From NCBI GenBank assembly GCA_012961755.1, contig DTYS01000130.1:1-9982 (forward strand): a stretch of 9,982 nucleotides of DNA, written 5' to 3'. The notes under the pieces are model-generated. The model did not search any database. It had not been told where the DNA came from and worked only from the letters and a program-made list of their open reading frames with translations. Within the stretch, counting starts at the first letter, position 1. Each line of letters opens with the position of its first letter. Origin of the DNA: Candidatus Latescibacterota bacterium. Lineage in GTDB: Bacteria; Latescibacterota; 4484-107; B68-G9. The position numbers and the translations under genes were made by a program. Shown here piece by piece: positions 1-7,054 of the stretch.

Positions 1-2
1 GG

Positions 3-623
3 GCGGTGAAGAATCGCTTCGGCTCAACCAACGAGGTGGGGCTCTTCGAGATGAGGGAGAGGGGCATGGCGGAGGTCCTGAACCCCTCGGAAATATTCCT
101 GCCCGAAAGGACGGAAATTCCACCCGGCTCGGCCGTGGCCTGCACCATGGAGGGGACGAGGCCGATCTTAGTTGAGATACAGGCCCTCGTGGCCCCCGCG
201 ACCTTCGGGTACCCCCAGAGGTCCGCCACGGGCATAGACCAAAGGAGGCTTGCTATTCTCTTGGCGGTCTTGGAGAAACGCATAGGCCTCAGGCTCGGCG
301 ACCAGGATGTGTTCTGCAACGTGGCAGGGGGGGTGAGGGTAGATGAGCCCGCCGCTGACCTCGCCTTGGCCTTGGCCGTAGCTTCAAGCTTCAGGGACAG
401 GCCCGTCTCCCCCAGGACGGTCGCCATAGGGGAGGTGGGGCTCGGAGGAGAGGTCCGTCCTGTAGGACATGTGGCCCAGAGACTTTCCGAGGCGCAGAAG
501 CTCGGATTCGAGAGGTGCCTCCTGGCCAAGGGGAACCTCAAGGGCCTCGGGAGGACCGGAGGGATGCGGATCGTGGGGGTGGAAAGGTTGGACGTAGCCA
601 TAGCCGAAGCTATCGGAGGATGA
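3..623 (+). CDS. radA: DNA repair protein RadA/Sms, 3' part (5' end outside window)
   Basis: RadA is a RecA-like ATPase that helps process recombination intermediates, by branch migration, in the cytoplasm. Only its C-terminal part is here. The reading frame is open at the left edge, and the KNRFG motif that defines the family lies at 9-23, followed by a typical STNEVGLFEM stretch. The zinc finger and Walker A that should precede it are outside the window. The GTG at 6 is an internal valine, not a start. From about residue 40 onward the protein is the Lon-protease-like domain. Where Lon has its catalytic GPSAG, this protein reads EPAAD (345-359), so the peptidase serine is absent; this is normal for RadA, where the domain is structural. 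The TGA stop is one base before the phosphofructokinase ATG, suggesting co-transcription and translational coupling. Identification is firm. Confidence 0.96.
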   Translation, partial: AVKNRFGSTNEVGLFEMRERGMAEVLNPSEIFLPERTEIPPGSAVACTMEGTRPILVEIQALVAPATFGYPQRSATGIDQRRLAILLAVLEKRIGLRLGDQDVFCNVAGGVRVDEPAADLALALAVASSFRDRPVSPRTVAIGEVGLGGEVRPVGHVAQRLSEAQKLGFERCLLAKGNLKGLGRTGGMRIVGVERLDVAIAEAIGG

Positions 624-624
624 G

Positions 625-1716
625 ATGAAGGTCAGGCGCATAGGTCTGCTCACGGGAGGGGGGGACTGCCCCGGCCTTAACGCCGTCATAAGGGCCGTGA
701 TAAAGACCGCTTTGAACGAACACGATATGGAAGTCGTGGGGATAGAGGACGGATACGAAGGGCTCGTGCTTCGAAGGTCCAGACCTTTAGGGCTTGACGA
801 CGCATCCGGCATCCTCACAGTCGGAGGGACTTTGCTCGGAACTTCTAACCGCTCCAACCCGTTCGGGTACCCGGTGGAAAGGGGGGGTAAGCTCGTCTTC
901 GAGGACAGGTCCGACGATGTGGCCGCGTACGTACAGGACCTCAAGCTGGACGCCTTGGTCTGCGTGGGGGGGGATGGAACTTTAAGTATAGCTCATAAGC
1001 TATTTGTAGAAAGAGGCATACACTCCATAGGAATACCCAAAACCATAGATAACGACCTGTATGGGACCGACCAGACCGTGGGGTTCGACTCCGCCCTCAC
1101 CACTGCCACCGAGGCGATAGACAAGCTCCACACCACGGCCCAATCGCACCACAGGGTCATGGTCATAGAGGTCATGGGAAGGAACGCGGGCTGGCTCGCC
1201 TTAGCCGCGGGACTCACGGGCGGTGGGGACGTCATCCTCATCCCGGAGATACCCTTCAAGATGGAGTCAGTGTGCAAAGTTATGGAGGAAAGGGTGAGGA
1301 GGGGAAAGAGGTTCAGCATAATAGTCGTGGCTGAGGGGGCCTATCCCGAAGGAGGCGAGCCGTTCGTTAAAAGGAGGGTGGCGGACAGCATGGAGTCCGC
1401 AAGGCTCGGAGGTGTCGGGGAGTGGGTGGGTAGGGAGGTCGAGAGGATGACGGGTATGGAGACCAGGGTCACGACCTTGGGCCACCTCCAGAGGGGAGGT
1501 ACTCCGACACCCTTCGACCGCCTCTTGGCCACGAGGTTCGGCAGGGAGGCGGTGAAGCTCGTGGCCAAAGGGGAGGTGGACAGGATGGTCGCTCTCAGGG
1601 GTACCGAGATAACCTCGGTCCCCTTAGGGGAGGTCGCGGGAAGGCAGAGGAAGGTACCCCCGGACTCCCATTGGATAGCCTGCGCAAGGTCCCTGGGGGT
1701 GGGATTGGGGGAGTGA
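625..1716 (+). CDS. pfkA: 6-phosphofructokinase (PFK family, group III-like)
   Basis: This enzyme phosphorylates fructose 6-phosphate to fructose 1,6-bisphosphate, the committed step of glycolysis. The 363-residue protein has the family motifs in order: GGGDCPGLN (11-19) in the phosphoryl-donor site, GGDGT (115-119), PKTIDND (138-144) with catalytic Asp142, MGRNAGW (184-190), and LGHLQRGGTPTPFDR (285-299) for sugar phosphate and subunit contacts. The donor-selectivity positions are mixed. Gly118, equivalent to E. coli Gly104, is the ATP-type residue. Lys139, equivalent to E. coli position 124, is the residue usual in pyrophosphate-using and group III enzymes. I lean to ATP as donor but cannot exclude PPi. 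The ATG start has GGAGG at 615-619 with a 5-base spacer. The gene lies 1 base after radA and 6 bases before the deacetylase, so it is probably part of the same transcript. Confidence 0.95.
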   Translation: MKVRRIGLLTGGGDCPGLNAVIRAVIKTALNEHDMEVVGIEDGYEGLVLRRSRPLGLDDASGILTVGGTLLGTSNRSNPFGYPVERGGKLVFEDRSDDVAAYVQDLKLDALVCVGGDGTLSIAHKLFVERGIHSIGIPKTIDNDLYGTDQTVGFDSALTTATEAIDKLHTTAQSHHRVMVIEVMGRNAGWLALAAGLTGGGDVILIPEIPFKMESVCKVMEERVRRGKRFSIIVVAEGAYPEGGEPFVKRRVADSMESARLGGVGEWVGREVERMTGMETRVTTLGHLQRGGTPTPFDRLLATRFGREAVKLVAKGEVDRMVALRGTEITSVPLGEVAGRQRKVPPDSHWIACARSLGVGLGE

Positions 1717-1722
1717 GGGACC

Positions 1723-2655
1723 ATGTTGACCTTGGTGCACCATCCCGACTACCTCCTCCACAGACCTTCCGGCCACCATCCTGAGTCTCCGGAGAGGTTA
1801 AAGTGGATAGAGGAGGGGCTCAAGGAGGCCGGGCTTTGGGAGAGGGCACTACACTTGGGGCCCCGTCCAGCGTCCGAGGAGGAGCTTCTCCTGGTCCACA
1901 CCCCCGAACACATAAGTTATGTAGCGTCGGCCTGGAGGGAGGGGAGGAGATGGTTGGACCTGGATACGTACATCTGTTCGCATTCCTACGATGTGGCCAA
2001 GCTCGCGGTCGGAGGGGTCTTCAGGGCCGTGGACGAGGTTTGCTCGGGGGATGAGAGGATAGCCTTCTGCCTGATCCGCCCTCCTGGCCACCACGCGGAG
2101 CCCGATAGGTCTATGGGCTTCTGCCTCTTCAACAACGTGGCCTTGGGGGCGAGGTACGCCCAGAGGACCCATGGGGTGGGAAGGGTCCTCATAGTCGACT
2201 GGGACCTCCACCACGGAAACGGTACCCAGGTCACGTTCTGGGACGACCCTTCGGTCTTCTACTTCAGCGTGCACCTGTACCCGTACTACCCGGGGACCGG
2301 AAGGGCGGACGAGAGGGGGGGAGGCCCGGGCGAGGGATATACCCTCAACGTCCCCCTCCCTTGGGGAAGCGACGACGATGCCTATGAGAGGACCCTTAGG
2401 GAGCGCCTCCTTCCGGAGGTCGAGAGGTTCCGCCCCGAACTCGTGATGATATCCGCGGGGTTCGACGCCCACAGGGCCGACCCCCTCTCGGGGATGGAGG
2501 TCACGGAAGAAGGATTCCTGAAGATGGCGGAGATGGTCTCAGAAGTGGCCAAGGAGTATGCCGGAGGACGTATAGTCTCCGTCTTAGAGGGAGGATATCA
2601 CCGCAGTGCCCTCCCGAGGTCCGCGGTGGCCCATTTAAAGGGCCTGCTTTCCTGA
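1723..2655 (+). CDS. Histone deacetylase family (AcuC/HDAC-like) zinc deacetylase
   Basis: This is a 310-residue member of the arginase/deacetylase-fold family, which removes acetyl or similar acyl groups from lysine, polyamines or small amides using zinc. The visible signature is complete. HRPSGHHPESPERL (13-26) is the usual N-terminal motif. The catalytic His pair is in RPPGHHA (H123, H124). The zinc ligands are Asp161 and His163 in the DWDLHHGNGTQ block (159-169) and Asp248 in GFDAHRADPL. The transition-state Tyr292 is in LEGGYH. The substrate cannot be read from sequence: bacterial members include acetoin-utilization AcuC, acetylpolyamine amidohydrolases and protein deacetylases. The ATG is preceded by a weak GAGGG, and the ORF begins 6 bases after the phosphofructokinase stop. 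The neighbouring glycolytic gene makes a role in acetate or acetyl-lysine metabolism plausible, but this is inference. Confidence 0.93.
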   Translation: MLTLVHHPDYLLHRPSGHHPESPERLKWIEEGLKEAGLWERALHLGPRPASEEELLLVHTPEHISYVASAWREGRRWLDLDTYICSHSYDVAKLAVGGVFRAVDEVCSGDERIAFCLIRPPGHHAEPDRSMGFCLFNNVALGARYAQRTHGVGRVLIVDWDLHHGNGTQVTFWDDPSVFYFSVHLYPYYPGTGRADERGGGPGEGYTLNVPLPWGSDDDAYERTLRERLLPEVERFRPELVMISAGFDAHRADPLSGMEVTEEGFLKMAEMVSEVAKEYAGGRIVSVLEGGYHRSALPRSAVAHLKGLLS

Positions 2656-2669
2656 AAGGGGTGGTAAGT

Positions 2670-3056
2670 ATGCGAATGTTACTCTTAACCTTATTCCTCC
2701 TCGGCTGCGCCTCCTACTACCAGGAACCCCTTCCCGGCCCCGCGCCGGGGGTCCCCCCGCCCGAGGAATGGGCGAGGTTCCGGGAGGCTATGGCCCTCAT
2801 AAGGTTGGGTGATCCGGAAGGTCGTGTGCTCGAGCTCTTCCAGGACATAAGCGTACGTGCCGTAGAGGGAGTCCAGGAGGTTCCCCAGTTCGGCAGGATA
2901 GGGATAGTGGGCACCTCCTCGAGGATAGGCCTCGGGGGCACGGTTGTGACCTACAGGATAGGCTACTACCGTCCGGGCGAAGTCAGGATCGAGACCAGGA
3001 CCGTGGCCTTCATCACCTGCACGGGCGGCAAAGTGAAGTCGATCTCTTCGCCGTAA
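2670..3056 (+). CDS. Small predicted lipoprotein, BamE/SmpA-like architecture
   Basis: This is a 128-residue secreted protein with no function I can name for certain. It starts with a very short hydrophobic signal ending in the lipobox L-L-G-C, with the lipidated cysteine at residue 13 followed by Ala-Ser. A proline-rich linker follows (about 20-31). The mature part holds a helix and turn, ALIRLGDPEGRVLELFQD (42-59), then beta-type segments ending in TVAFITCTGGKVKSIS. This order (lipobox, LGDP-type helix, paired strands, final dGKV-type strand) resembles the SmpA/OmlA/BamE lipoproteins of the outer membrane, but the match is by eye and weak. I chose the ATG at 2670 because GGGGTGG ends 5 bases before it; a GTG at 2661 would add three residues. 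It lies between the deacetylase and nfeD with short gaps. Confidence 0.8.
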   Translation: MRMLLLTLFLLGCASYYQEPLPGPAPGVPPPEEWARFREAMALIRLGDPEGRVLELFQDISVRAVEGVQEVPQFGRIGIVGTSSRIGLGGTVVTYRIGYYRPGEVRIETRTVAFITCTGGKVKSISSP

Positions 3057-3071
3057 AGGAGGTGATAGCCC

Positions 3072-3506
3072 GTGGAAGTTTGGCTCATATGGGCTGTACT
3101 TGCTGCTGCGTTCTTGGTAGGAGAGATATTCACGGCCGGGTTCTTTCTCCTCTGGTTCAGTGTGGGAGCTGCTGCTGCGGCCGTTCTGGCACGCCTGGAG
3201 CTCGGGACGTCGTACCAGTTGGGCTCCTTCGCCCTGATCTCCGGTGCCCTCGTCGTCCTTTCTAGGAAGTTCGCCCAGAAGGTAACGAAGGAGCCCCCCG
3301 AGAGGGTCGGGGCGGACAGGGTAATAGGCAAGGTCGGCGTCGTCCTGGAGAGGATAGACCCAACGATCGACAGCGGAAGGGTGAGGGTCGAAAAGGAGGA
3401 GTGGAGGGCCCGAAGCCAGGACGATGGGACGATAGAGGAGGGCCAGAAGGTCGAGGTTGTGGGGATAAGTGGTGCACATCTGTTAGTTAAAAGGAAGGAG
3501 GGGTAA
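3072..3506 (+). CDS. NfeD-like membrane protein, short form with C-terminal OB fold
   Basis: NfeD proteins are membrane partners of stomatin/SPFH proteins and are thought to help organise or regulate them. This 144-residue form lacks the N-terminal ClpP-like serine protease of long NfeD proteins. It consists of about three hydrophobic segments (roughly residues 3-18, 20-42 with an alanine run, and 48-64) and a soluble OB-fold domain (about 80-142). That domain shows the familiar pattern GRVRVEKEEWRARS, then an acidic turn, G-Q-KVEVVGISG and HLLVKR. The GTG start is supported by a near-perfect SD site, AAGGAGGTGAT (3056-3066). The next gene, 1 base downstream, is its expected SPFH partner, which strongly supports the assignment. 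Confidence 0.92.
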   Translation: MEVWLIWAVLAAAFLVGEIFTAGFFLLWFSVGAAAAAVLARLELGTSYQLGSFALISGALVVLSRKFAQKVTKEPPERVGADRVIGKVGVVLERIDPTIDSGRVRVEKEEWRARSQDDGTIEEGQKVEVVGISGAHLLVKRKEG

Positions 3507-3507
3507 G

Positions 3508-4407
3508 ATGTCGGCACTGTTCGTGGTAGTTGCTACATTAGTGATCGTATTGGCCCTCACGAGCATAAGGATAGTCAGGCCATGGGAGAAGGGCCTCATA
3601 GAGAGGTTGGGGAGGTTCCAGAGGACCGTGGGGAGCGGCCTTACCTTGATAGTCCCCTTCATGGAGAGGATGATAAAGGTGGACACGAGGGAGCAGGTGG
3701 TGGACGTCCCTCCCCAGGACGTGATAACTAGGGACAACGTGGTGGTGTCGGTGGACGCCGTGGTGTACTATGAGGTCACGGACCCGGTCAAGGTGGAGTA
3801 CAACGTGGCCAACTTCTACGCCGCCGTCACGAAGCTTGCCCAGACTAACCTCAGGAACCTCATAGGCGACATGTCGTTGGACGAAAGCCTCACTTCAAGG
3901 GAGAGGATAAACGCGAAGCTCCGCCAGATATTGGACGATGCGACCGACAAATGGGGTACGAGGGTCACGAGGGTGGAGATACAGAAGATAGAGCCACCGA
4001 AGGACGTGACCGAGGCCATGCACCGACAGATGAAGGCGGAAAGGGAGCGCAGGGCCATGGTGCTTGAGGCAGATGGAGCCAGGGAGGCGGCCATAAGGAA
4101 GGCCGAAGGTGAAAAGCAAGCTGCTATCCTCAGGGCCGAAGGGGAGGCGGAGGCCATAAAGAAGGTCGCGGATGCTGAGAAGTACAAGAGGCTTACAGTT
4201 GCCGAGGGCGAGGCGCAGGCGATACAGACCGTGTTCTCGTCCATACACCAGGGAAGGCCCACCAACGACCTGCTGGCCGTCAAGTACCTCGAAACCCTCC
4301 AGGCCATAGCGGACGGGAAGTCCACCAAGATATTCCTTCCGTACGAGGCCACGGGGATACTGGGGAGCATAGCCGGGATAGGGGAGCTCTTCACCAAAAG
4401 GACGTAG
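3508..4407 (+). CDS. SPFH/stomatin-family (slipin-like) membrane protein
   Basis: This 299-residue stomatin/prohibitin homologue forms large oligomers on the cytoplasmic face of membranes and is linked to membrane microdomains and to control of membrane proteases. It has one N-terminal membrane segment (about 3-19), then VRPWEKGLIERLGRF, the typical start of the SPFH domain (about 22-180). That domain includes PPQDVITRDNVVVSVDAVVYYEV (68-90) and the IEPP turn (161-164). An alanine/glutamate-rich coiled coil follows (about 170-245, with repeated AEGE units), then a short tail predicted to pack against the OB fold of NfeD. The ATG has GGAGG at 3497-3501. The length is normal for a slipin or QmcA-like protein; HflK/HflC are less likely because the gene is single and paired with nfeD. 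Confidence 0.94.
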   Translation: MSALFVVVATLVIVLALTSIRIVRPWEKGLIERLGRFQRTVGSGLTLIVPFMERMIKVDTREQVVDVPPQDVITRDNVVVSVDAVVYYEVTDPVKVEYNVANFYAAVTKLAQTNLRNLIGDMSLDESLTSRERINAKLRQILDDATDKWGTRVTRVEIQKIEPPKDVTEAMHRQMKAERERRAMVLEADGAREAAIRKAEGEKQAAILRAEGEAEAIKKVADAEKYKRLTVAEGEAQAIQTVFSSIHQGRPTNDLLAVKYLETLQAIADGKSTKIFLPYEATGILGSIAGIGELFTKRT

Positions 4408-4416
4408 GAGGATGCC

Positions 4417-5736
4417 ATGAAGTTTCCTGATGGGTTCCTGTGGGGGGCCGCCACGGCCTCGTACCAGATAGAGGGCTCATCCCTCGCGGACGGCGCGGGC
4501 CCCTCCATCTGGTACAGGTTCTCCCACACCCCGGGCAACGTGGTCGAGGGGCACACGGGGGATATAGCCTGCGACCACTACAGGAGATGGAGGGAGGATC
4601 TGGCCCTGATGAAGGAGCTGGGCCTTAAAGCCTACAGGTTCTCGGTCTCCTGGCCGAGGGTGCTTCCGGAGGGAAAGGGTAGGGTGAACGAGAAGGGGCT
4701 TGGATTCTACGAGAGGCTTGTGGAAGGCCTCGGGGAGGCCGGGATAGAGCCCATGGTAACCATCTACCATTGGGACCTCCCCGCCTCCCTCCAGGACAGG
4801 GGGGGATGGGCGAACAGGGAGGTCGTGGGATGGTTCTCGGACTACGCGAGCCTCCTCTTCAAGAGGCTGGGAGATAGGGTGAGGCTCTGGATAACCCTCA
4901 ACGAGCCCTGGGTCACCGCACACTTAGGATACGCCACGGGCGTCCACGCCCCTGGGATGAGGGACATATTCGCTGCCTTCAGGGCGGTGCACCACCAGCT
5001 TCTGGCCCACGCGGAGGCCGTGAGGGCCATGAGGGCCGAGGGAAGGGGGGAGATAGGCATAGCCGTGAACCTAGGACCCCAGCATCCCGCGAGCCCCTCG
5101 GAGGAGGATGTGAGGGCTGCCGAGAGGTGGGACACATACCTCAACCGCCTGTTCCTAGATCCTCTCTTCCTCGGGGAGTACCCAGGGTCGATCTTGGAGA
5201 CGTTCGGGTGGGCCCTACCCAAGGGATGGGAGAAGGATACGGTCAAGATAAAGGAACCGGGTGACTTCGTGGGTGTCAACTACTACACGAGGGCGGTCGT
5301 AGCCCACGACCCCAGGGACCCCTTCCTCCGGGCCCGCCAGGTCCGCCAGGAGGCACCTCACACCGAGATGGGATGGGAGGTATACCCGGACGGGCTCTAC
5401 GAGGTCCTCACCTGGCTCAGGGACAGGTACGGCGGACCTAGGATGTACATAACCGAGAACGGGGCCGCGTTCTCCGACAGGCTCGAGGACGAGGAGGTAA
5501 AGGACGAGGCCAGGGTGGACTACCTCAGGGAACACTTCCTCCGCGCGGGGAGGGCCATGGAGGAGGGCGTGGACCTGAGGGGGTATATGGTCTGGTCCCT
5601 CATGGATAACTTCGAGTGGACCTTCGGGTACACCAAGAGGTTCGGACTGGTCTACGTAGACTACGAGACCCAGAAGAGGGTGGTGAAGGAGAGCGGCAGG
5701 TGGTACTCAAATGTGATAGCCTCGGGGGAGATCTAA
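4417..5736 (+). CDS. Glycoside hydrolase family 1 beta-glycosidase
   Basis: This retaining beta-glycosidase (TIM barrel) is most likely a beta-glucosidase acting on cello-oligosaccharides or related beta-glucosides. At 439 residues it is full length, and with no signal peptide it should be cytoplasmic. The N-terminus FPDGFLWGAATASYQIEG is diagnostic. The acid/base Glu163 is in TLNEP (160-164) and the nucleophile Glu347 is in ITENG (345-349). Sugar-binding residues are also present: Gln17, His118-Trp119, Asn162, Trp393, and Glu400-Trp401 in the MVWSLMDNFEW segment. The exact substrate (glucoside, galactoside or fucoside) cannot be decided. I use the ATG at 4417, which follows TAGGAGG (4405-4411); an ATG at 4412 is too close to that SD and in another frame. 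It is the last gene of the + strand cluster, and its stop interlocks with that of the transporter on the other strand. Confidence 0.96.
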   Translation: MKFPDGFLWGAATASYQIEGSSLADGAGPSIWYRFSHTPGNVVEGHTGDIACDHYRRWREDLALMKELGLKAYRFSVSWPRVLPEGKGRVNEKGLGFYERLVEGLGEAGIEPMVTIYHWDLPASLQDRGGWANREVVGWFSDYASLLFKRLGDRVRLWITLNEPWVTAHLGYATGVHAPGMRDIFAAFRAVHHQLLAHAEAVRAMRAEGRGEIGIAVNLGPQHPASPSEEDVRAAERWDTYLNRLFLDPLFLGEYPGSILETFGWALPKGWEKDTVKIKEPGDFVGVNYYTRAVVAHDPRDPFLRARQVRQEAPHTEMGWEVYPDGLYEVLTWLRDRYGGPRMYITENGAAFSDRLEDEEVKDEARVDYLREHFLRAGRAMEEGVDLRGYMVWSLMDNFEWTFGYTKRFGLVYVDYETQKRVVKESGRWYSNVIASGEI

Positions 5737-6986
5737 CTCCGTGATGCCCTGTCCTTACTTAGGGTCAGGGTGGTCAGGAAGGAGGCGAGCCCGAAGGCCG
5801 AGGAAACGAGGAAGAGGGAGGGGTAGGAGATGTACCTCACCAAGAACCCAGCCAGAAGGGGCACGAACGTGAGGGGTGCCGCGAAGGTGTTGACGAACCC
5901 TACATATGTTGGCCTTATCTTCGAAGGAGCTATCTCCAGAAGGTAAGCTATGTTGGCCACATTTATGGCCGTCATGCCAGCCCCTCCGGTCACGAACGTG
6001 AGGAGGAACCCGTCGGCCCTGGCTTCCTCGGGCAGAAACTTCACCATCCCGGCCCAGAGCATCCCTAAGGACATGAGGAGCGTGCCGGTGGTGAGTATGC
6101 TCCTGCTCCCCATCTTACGCCAGATGAGGTTCGAGAGCACCTGGCTTGCCATGTTCACGGAGAGGAACGTCCCGGCCATGGAAGGATGCGAGCCGAGCTT
6201 ACCTATCGCATAGGGAACGCAGAACGGGATCCCCATCATTCCGAAGGTCCAAAGCACCCTCGCCAGGAGGTACCTCCTGTAGTCCGGGTCCCGCTCGAGG
6301 AGCCTCGGGCCGTTGGTCATATACTCCCAAAAAGAGTTTTTCCTCTCAGGCACGGGATGTACAGGCTCCCTCACCAGGAGGAAGGCCCAAAGGCCGAGCA
6401 CCACGAAGATGGTCGAGATCACGAAGAGGACGCCGTAGTTGTAGGGAAAGGAGAGGCCACTTTCCTCGCTCAGGACGTACTTAACTAAGAACCCGGCCAA
6501 GAAGGCCAAGATTCCCCCATAGAACTGTCTGAGGCTGAAGAGCTTGGCACGTTCCTCCGGCGGGACCACCTTCCCCACGATGTCGGCCCACGGGACCATG
6601 GCTATACCACCGGAGGAAGTGTAGAGGAAGAGGAGGAACAGGAACGCCCAGAAGATGGCCCGGGGGTGGGCCCCTCCGATCAGGAAGGTGAGGAGGGTCA
6701 TCGTGGCCATCCACCCCACCCTTAGGAACACGGTGAACCTATAGAAGGGCATCTTTCGGTGTCTGTACTGGACCACGTGGGATATAAGAATCTGGGGCCA
6801 GAACCAACCCACCCCTAAGAGGGAGTTGGTCAGGCCCACATATAAGTTCGACCCGGTGAGCTGGTACACGAAGGCAGACAGGACCGTCCCGGGCCTCACG
6901 AAGGAAAAGGCGAATATGAAAAGGGCTCCGTTGAGGACTATGAGCCGGAAGTCCCTACGGGCCTCGAAATGATCCTTTGACCCCAC
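5733..6986 (-). CDS. Major facilitator superfamily transporter
   Basis: This is a 417-residue integral membrane protein with about 12 hydrophobic helices, grouped as six and six around a charged central loop (about 205-240). MFS carriers move small solutes by uniport, symport or antiport. Family-like features include FVRPGTVLSAFVYQLTGS after the first helix, and PPEERAKLFSLRQFYGG (142-158), the helix-loop pattern seen in many sugar or drug MFS members. The substrate is not readable. Its location beside a beta-glycosidase suggests a sugar or oligosaccharide, but the genes are convergent rather than co-transcribed, so this is weak. The GTG start is supported by GGAGGGG (6997-6991 on the - strand) and a promoter upstream. 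Four bases overlap the end of the glycosidase gene. Confidence 0.9.
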   Translation of the reverse strand: MGSKDHFEARRDFRLIVLNGALFIFAFSFVRPGTVLSAFVYQLTGSNLYVGLTNSLLGVGWFWPQILISHVVQYRHRKMPFYRFTVFLRVGWMATMTLLTFLIGGAHPRAIFWAFLFLLFLYTSSGGIAMVPWADIVGKVVPPEERAKLFSLRQFYGGILAFLAGFLVKYVLSEESGLSFPYNYGVLFVISTIFVVLGLWAFLLVREPVHPVPERKNSFWEYMTNGPRLLERDPDYRRYLLARVLWTFGMMGIPFCVPYAIGKLGSHPSMAGTFLSVNMASQVLSNLIWRKMGSRSILTTGTLLMSLGMLWAGMVKFLPEEARADGFLLTFVTGGAGMTAINVANIAYLLEIAPSKIRPTYVGFVNTFAAPLTFVPLLAGFLVRYISYPSLFLVSSAFGLASFLTTLTLSKDRASRS

Positions 6987-7015
6987 CCTGCCCCTCCGTC
7001 TTGTCCTTCGTGAAG

Positions 7016-7044
7016 AAGTTACAAACTTTCCGTGCGTATGTCAA
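7016..7044 (-). promoter_or_regulatory. Sigma-70-type promoter for the MFS gene
   Basis: Read on the - strand, there is a perfect -35 box TTGACA (7044-7039), a 17-base spacer, and a weak -10 box TAACTT (7021-7016, three of six consensus bases). Transcription would begin near 7009, giving a leader of about 22 bases that carries the GGAGGGG ribosome site and ends at the GTG. The -35 box overlaps the ribosome binding site of the divergent DUF89 gene. Confidence 0.5.
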
Positions 7045-7054
7045 GGAGGTGAGG

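Noticed and set aside
345..359. Possible active Lon-like protease in RadA
   Set aside because: The GPSAG serine motif is replaced by EPAAD, as is normal in RadA, so the domain is not expected to be proteolytic.
1849..2472. 207-codon open frame on the - strand inside the deacetylase gene
   Set aside because: The + strand frame has all catalytic residues of the deacetylase family. The antisense frame has none of any family and no start context.
3816..4556. 246-codon open frame on the - strand across the SPFH gene and glycosidase start
   Set aside because: It is a shadow of the Ala/Glu-rich coiled coil on the other strand; its composition is Ser/Ala-rich with no domain pattern.
5747..5770. Hairpin CCCTG/CAGGG with inner CCT/AGG just after the glycosidase stop, considered as a terminator
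   Set aside because: It has an internal mismatch, lacks a T tract on either side and lies within the transporter coding sequence.
6977..7054. Upstream TTG start for the DUF89 protein adding 26 residues
   Set aside because: The ATG at 7055 has a strong SD site and puts the CIPC motif at the N-terminus as usual. The extension overlaps the MFS start region and shows no conserved pattern.
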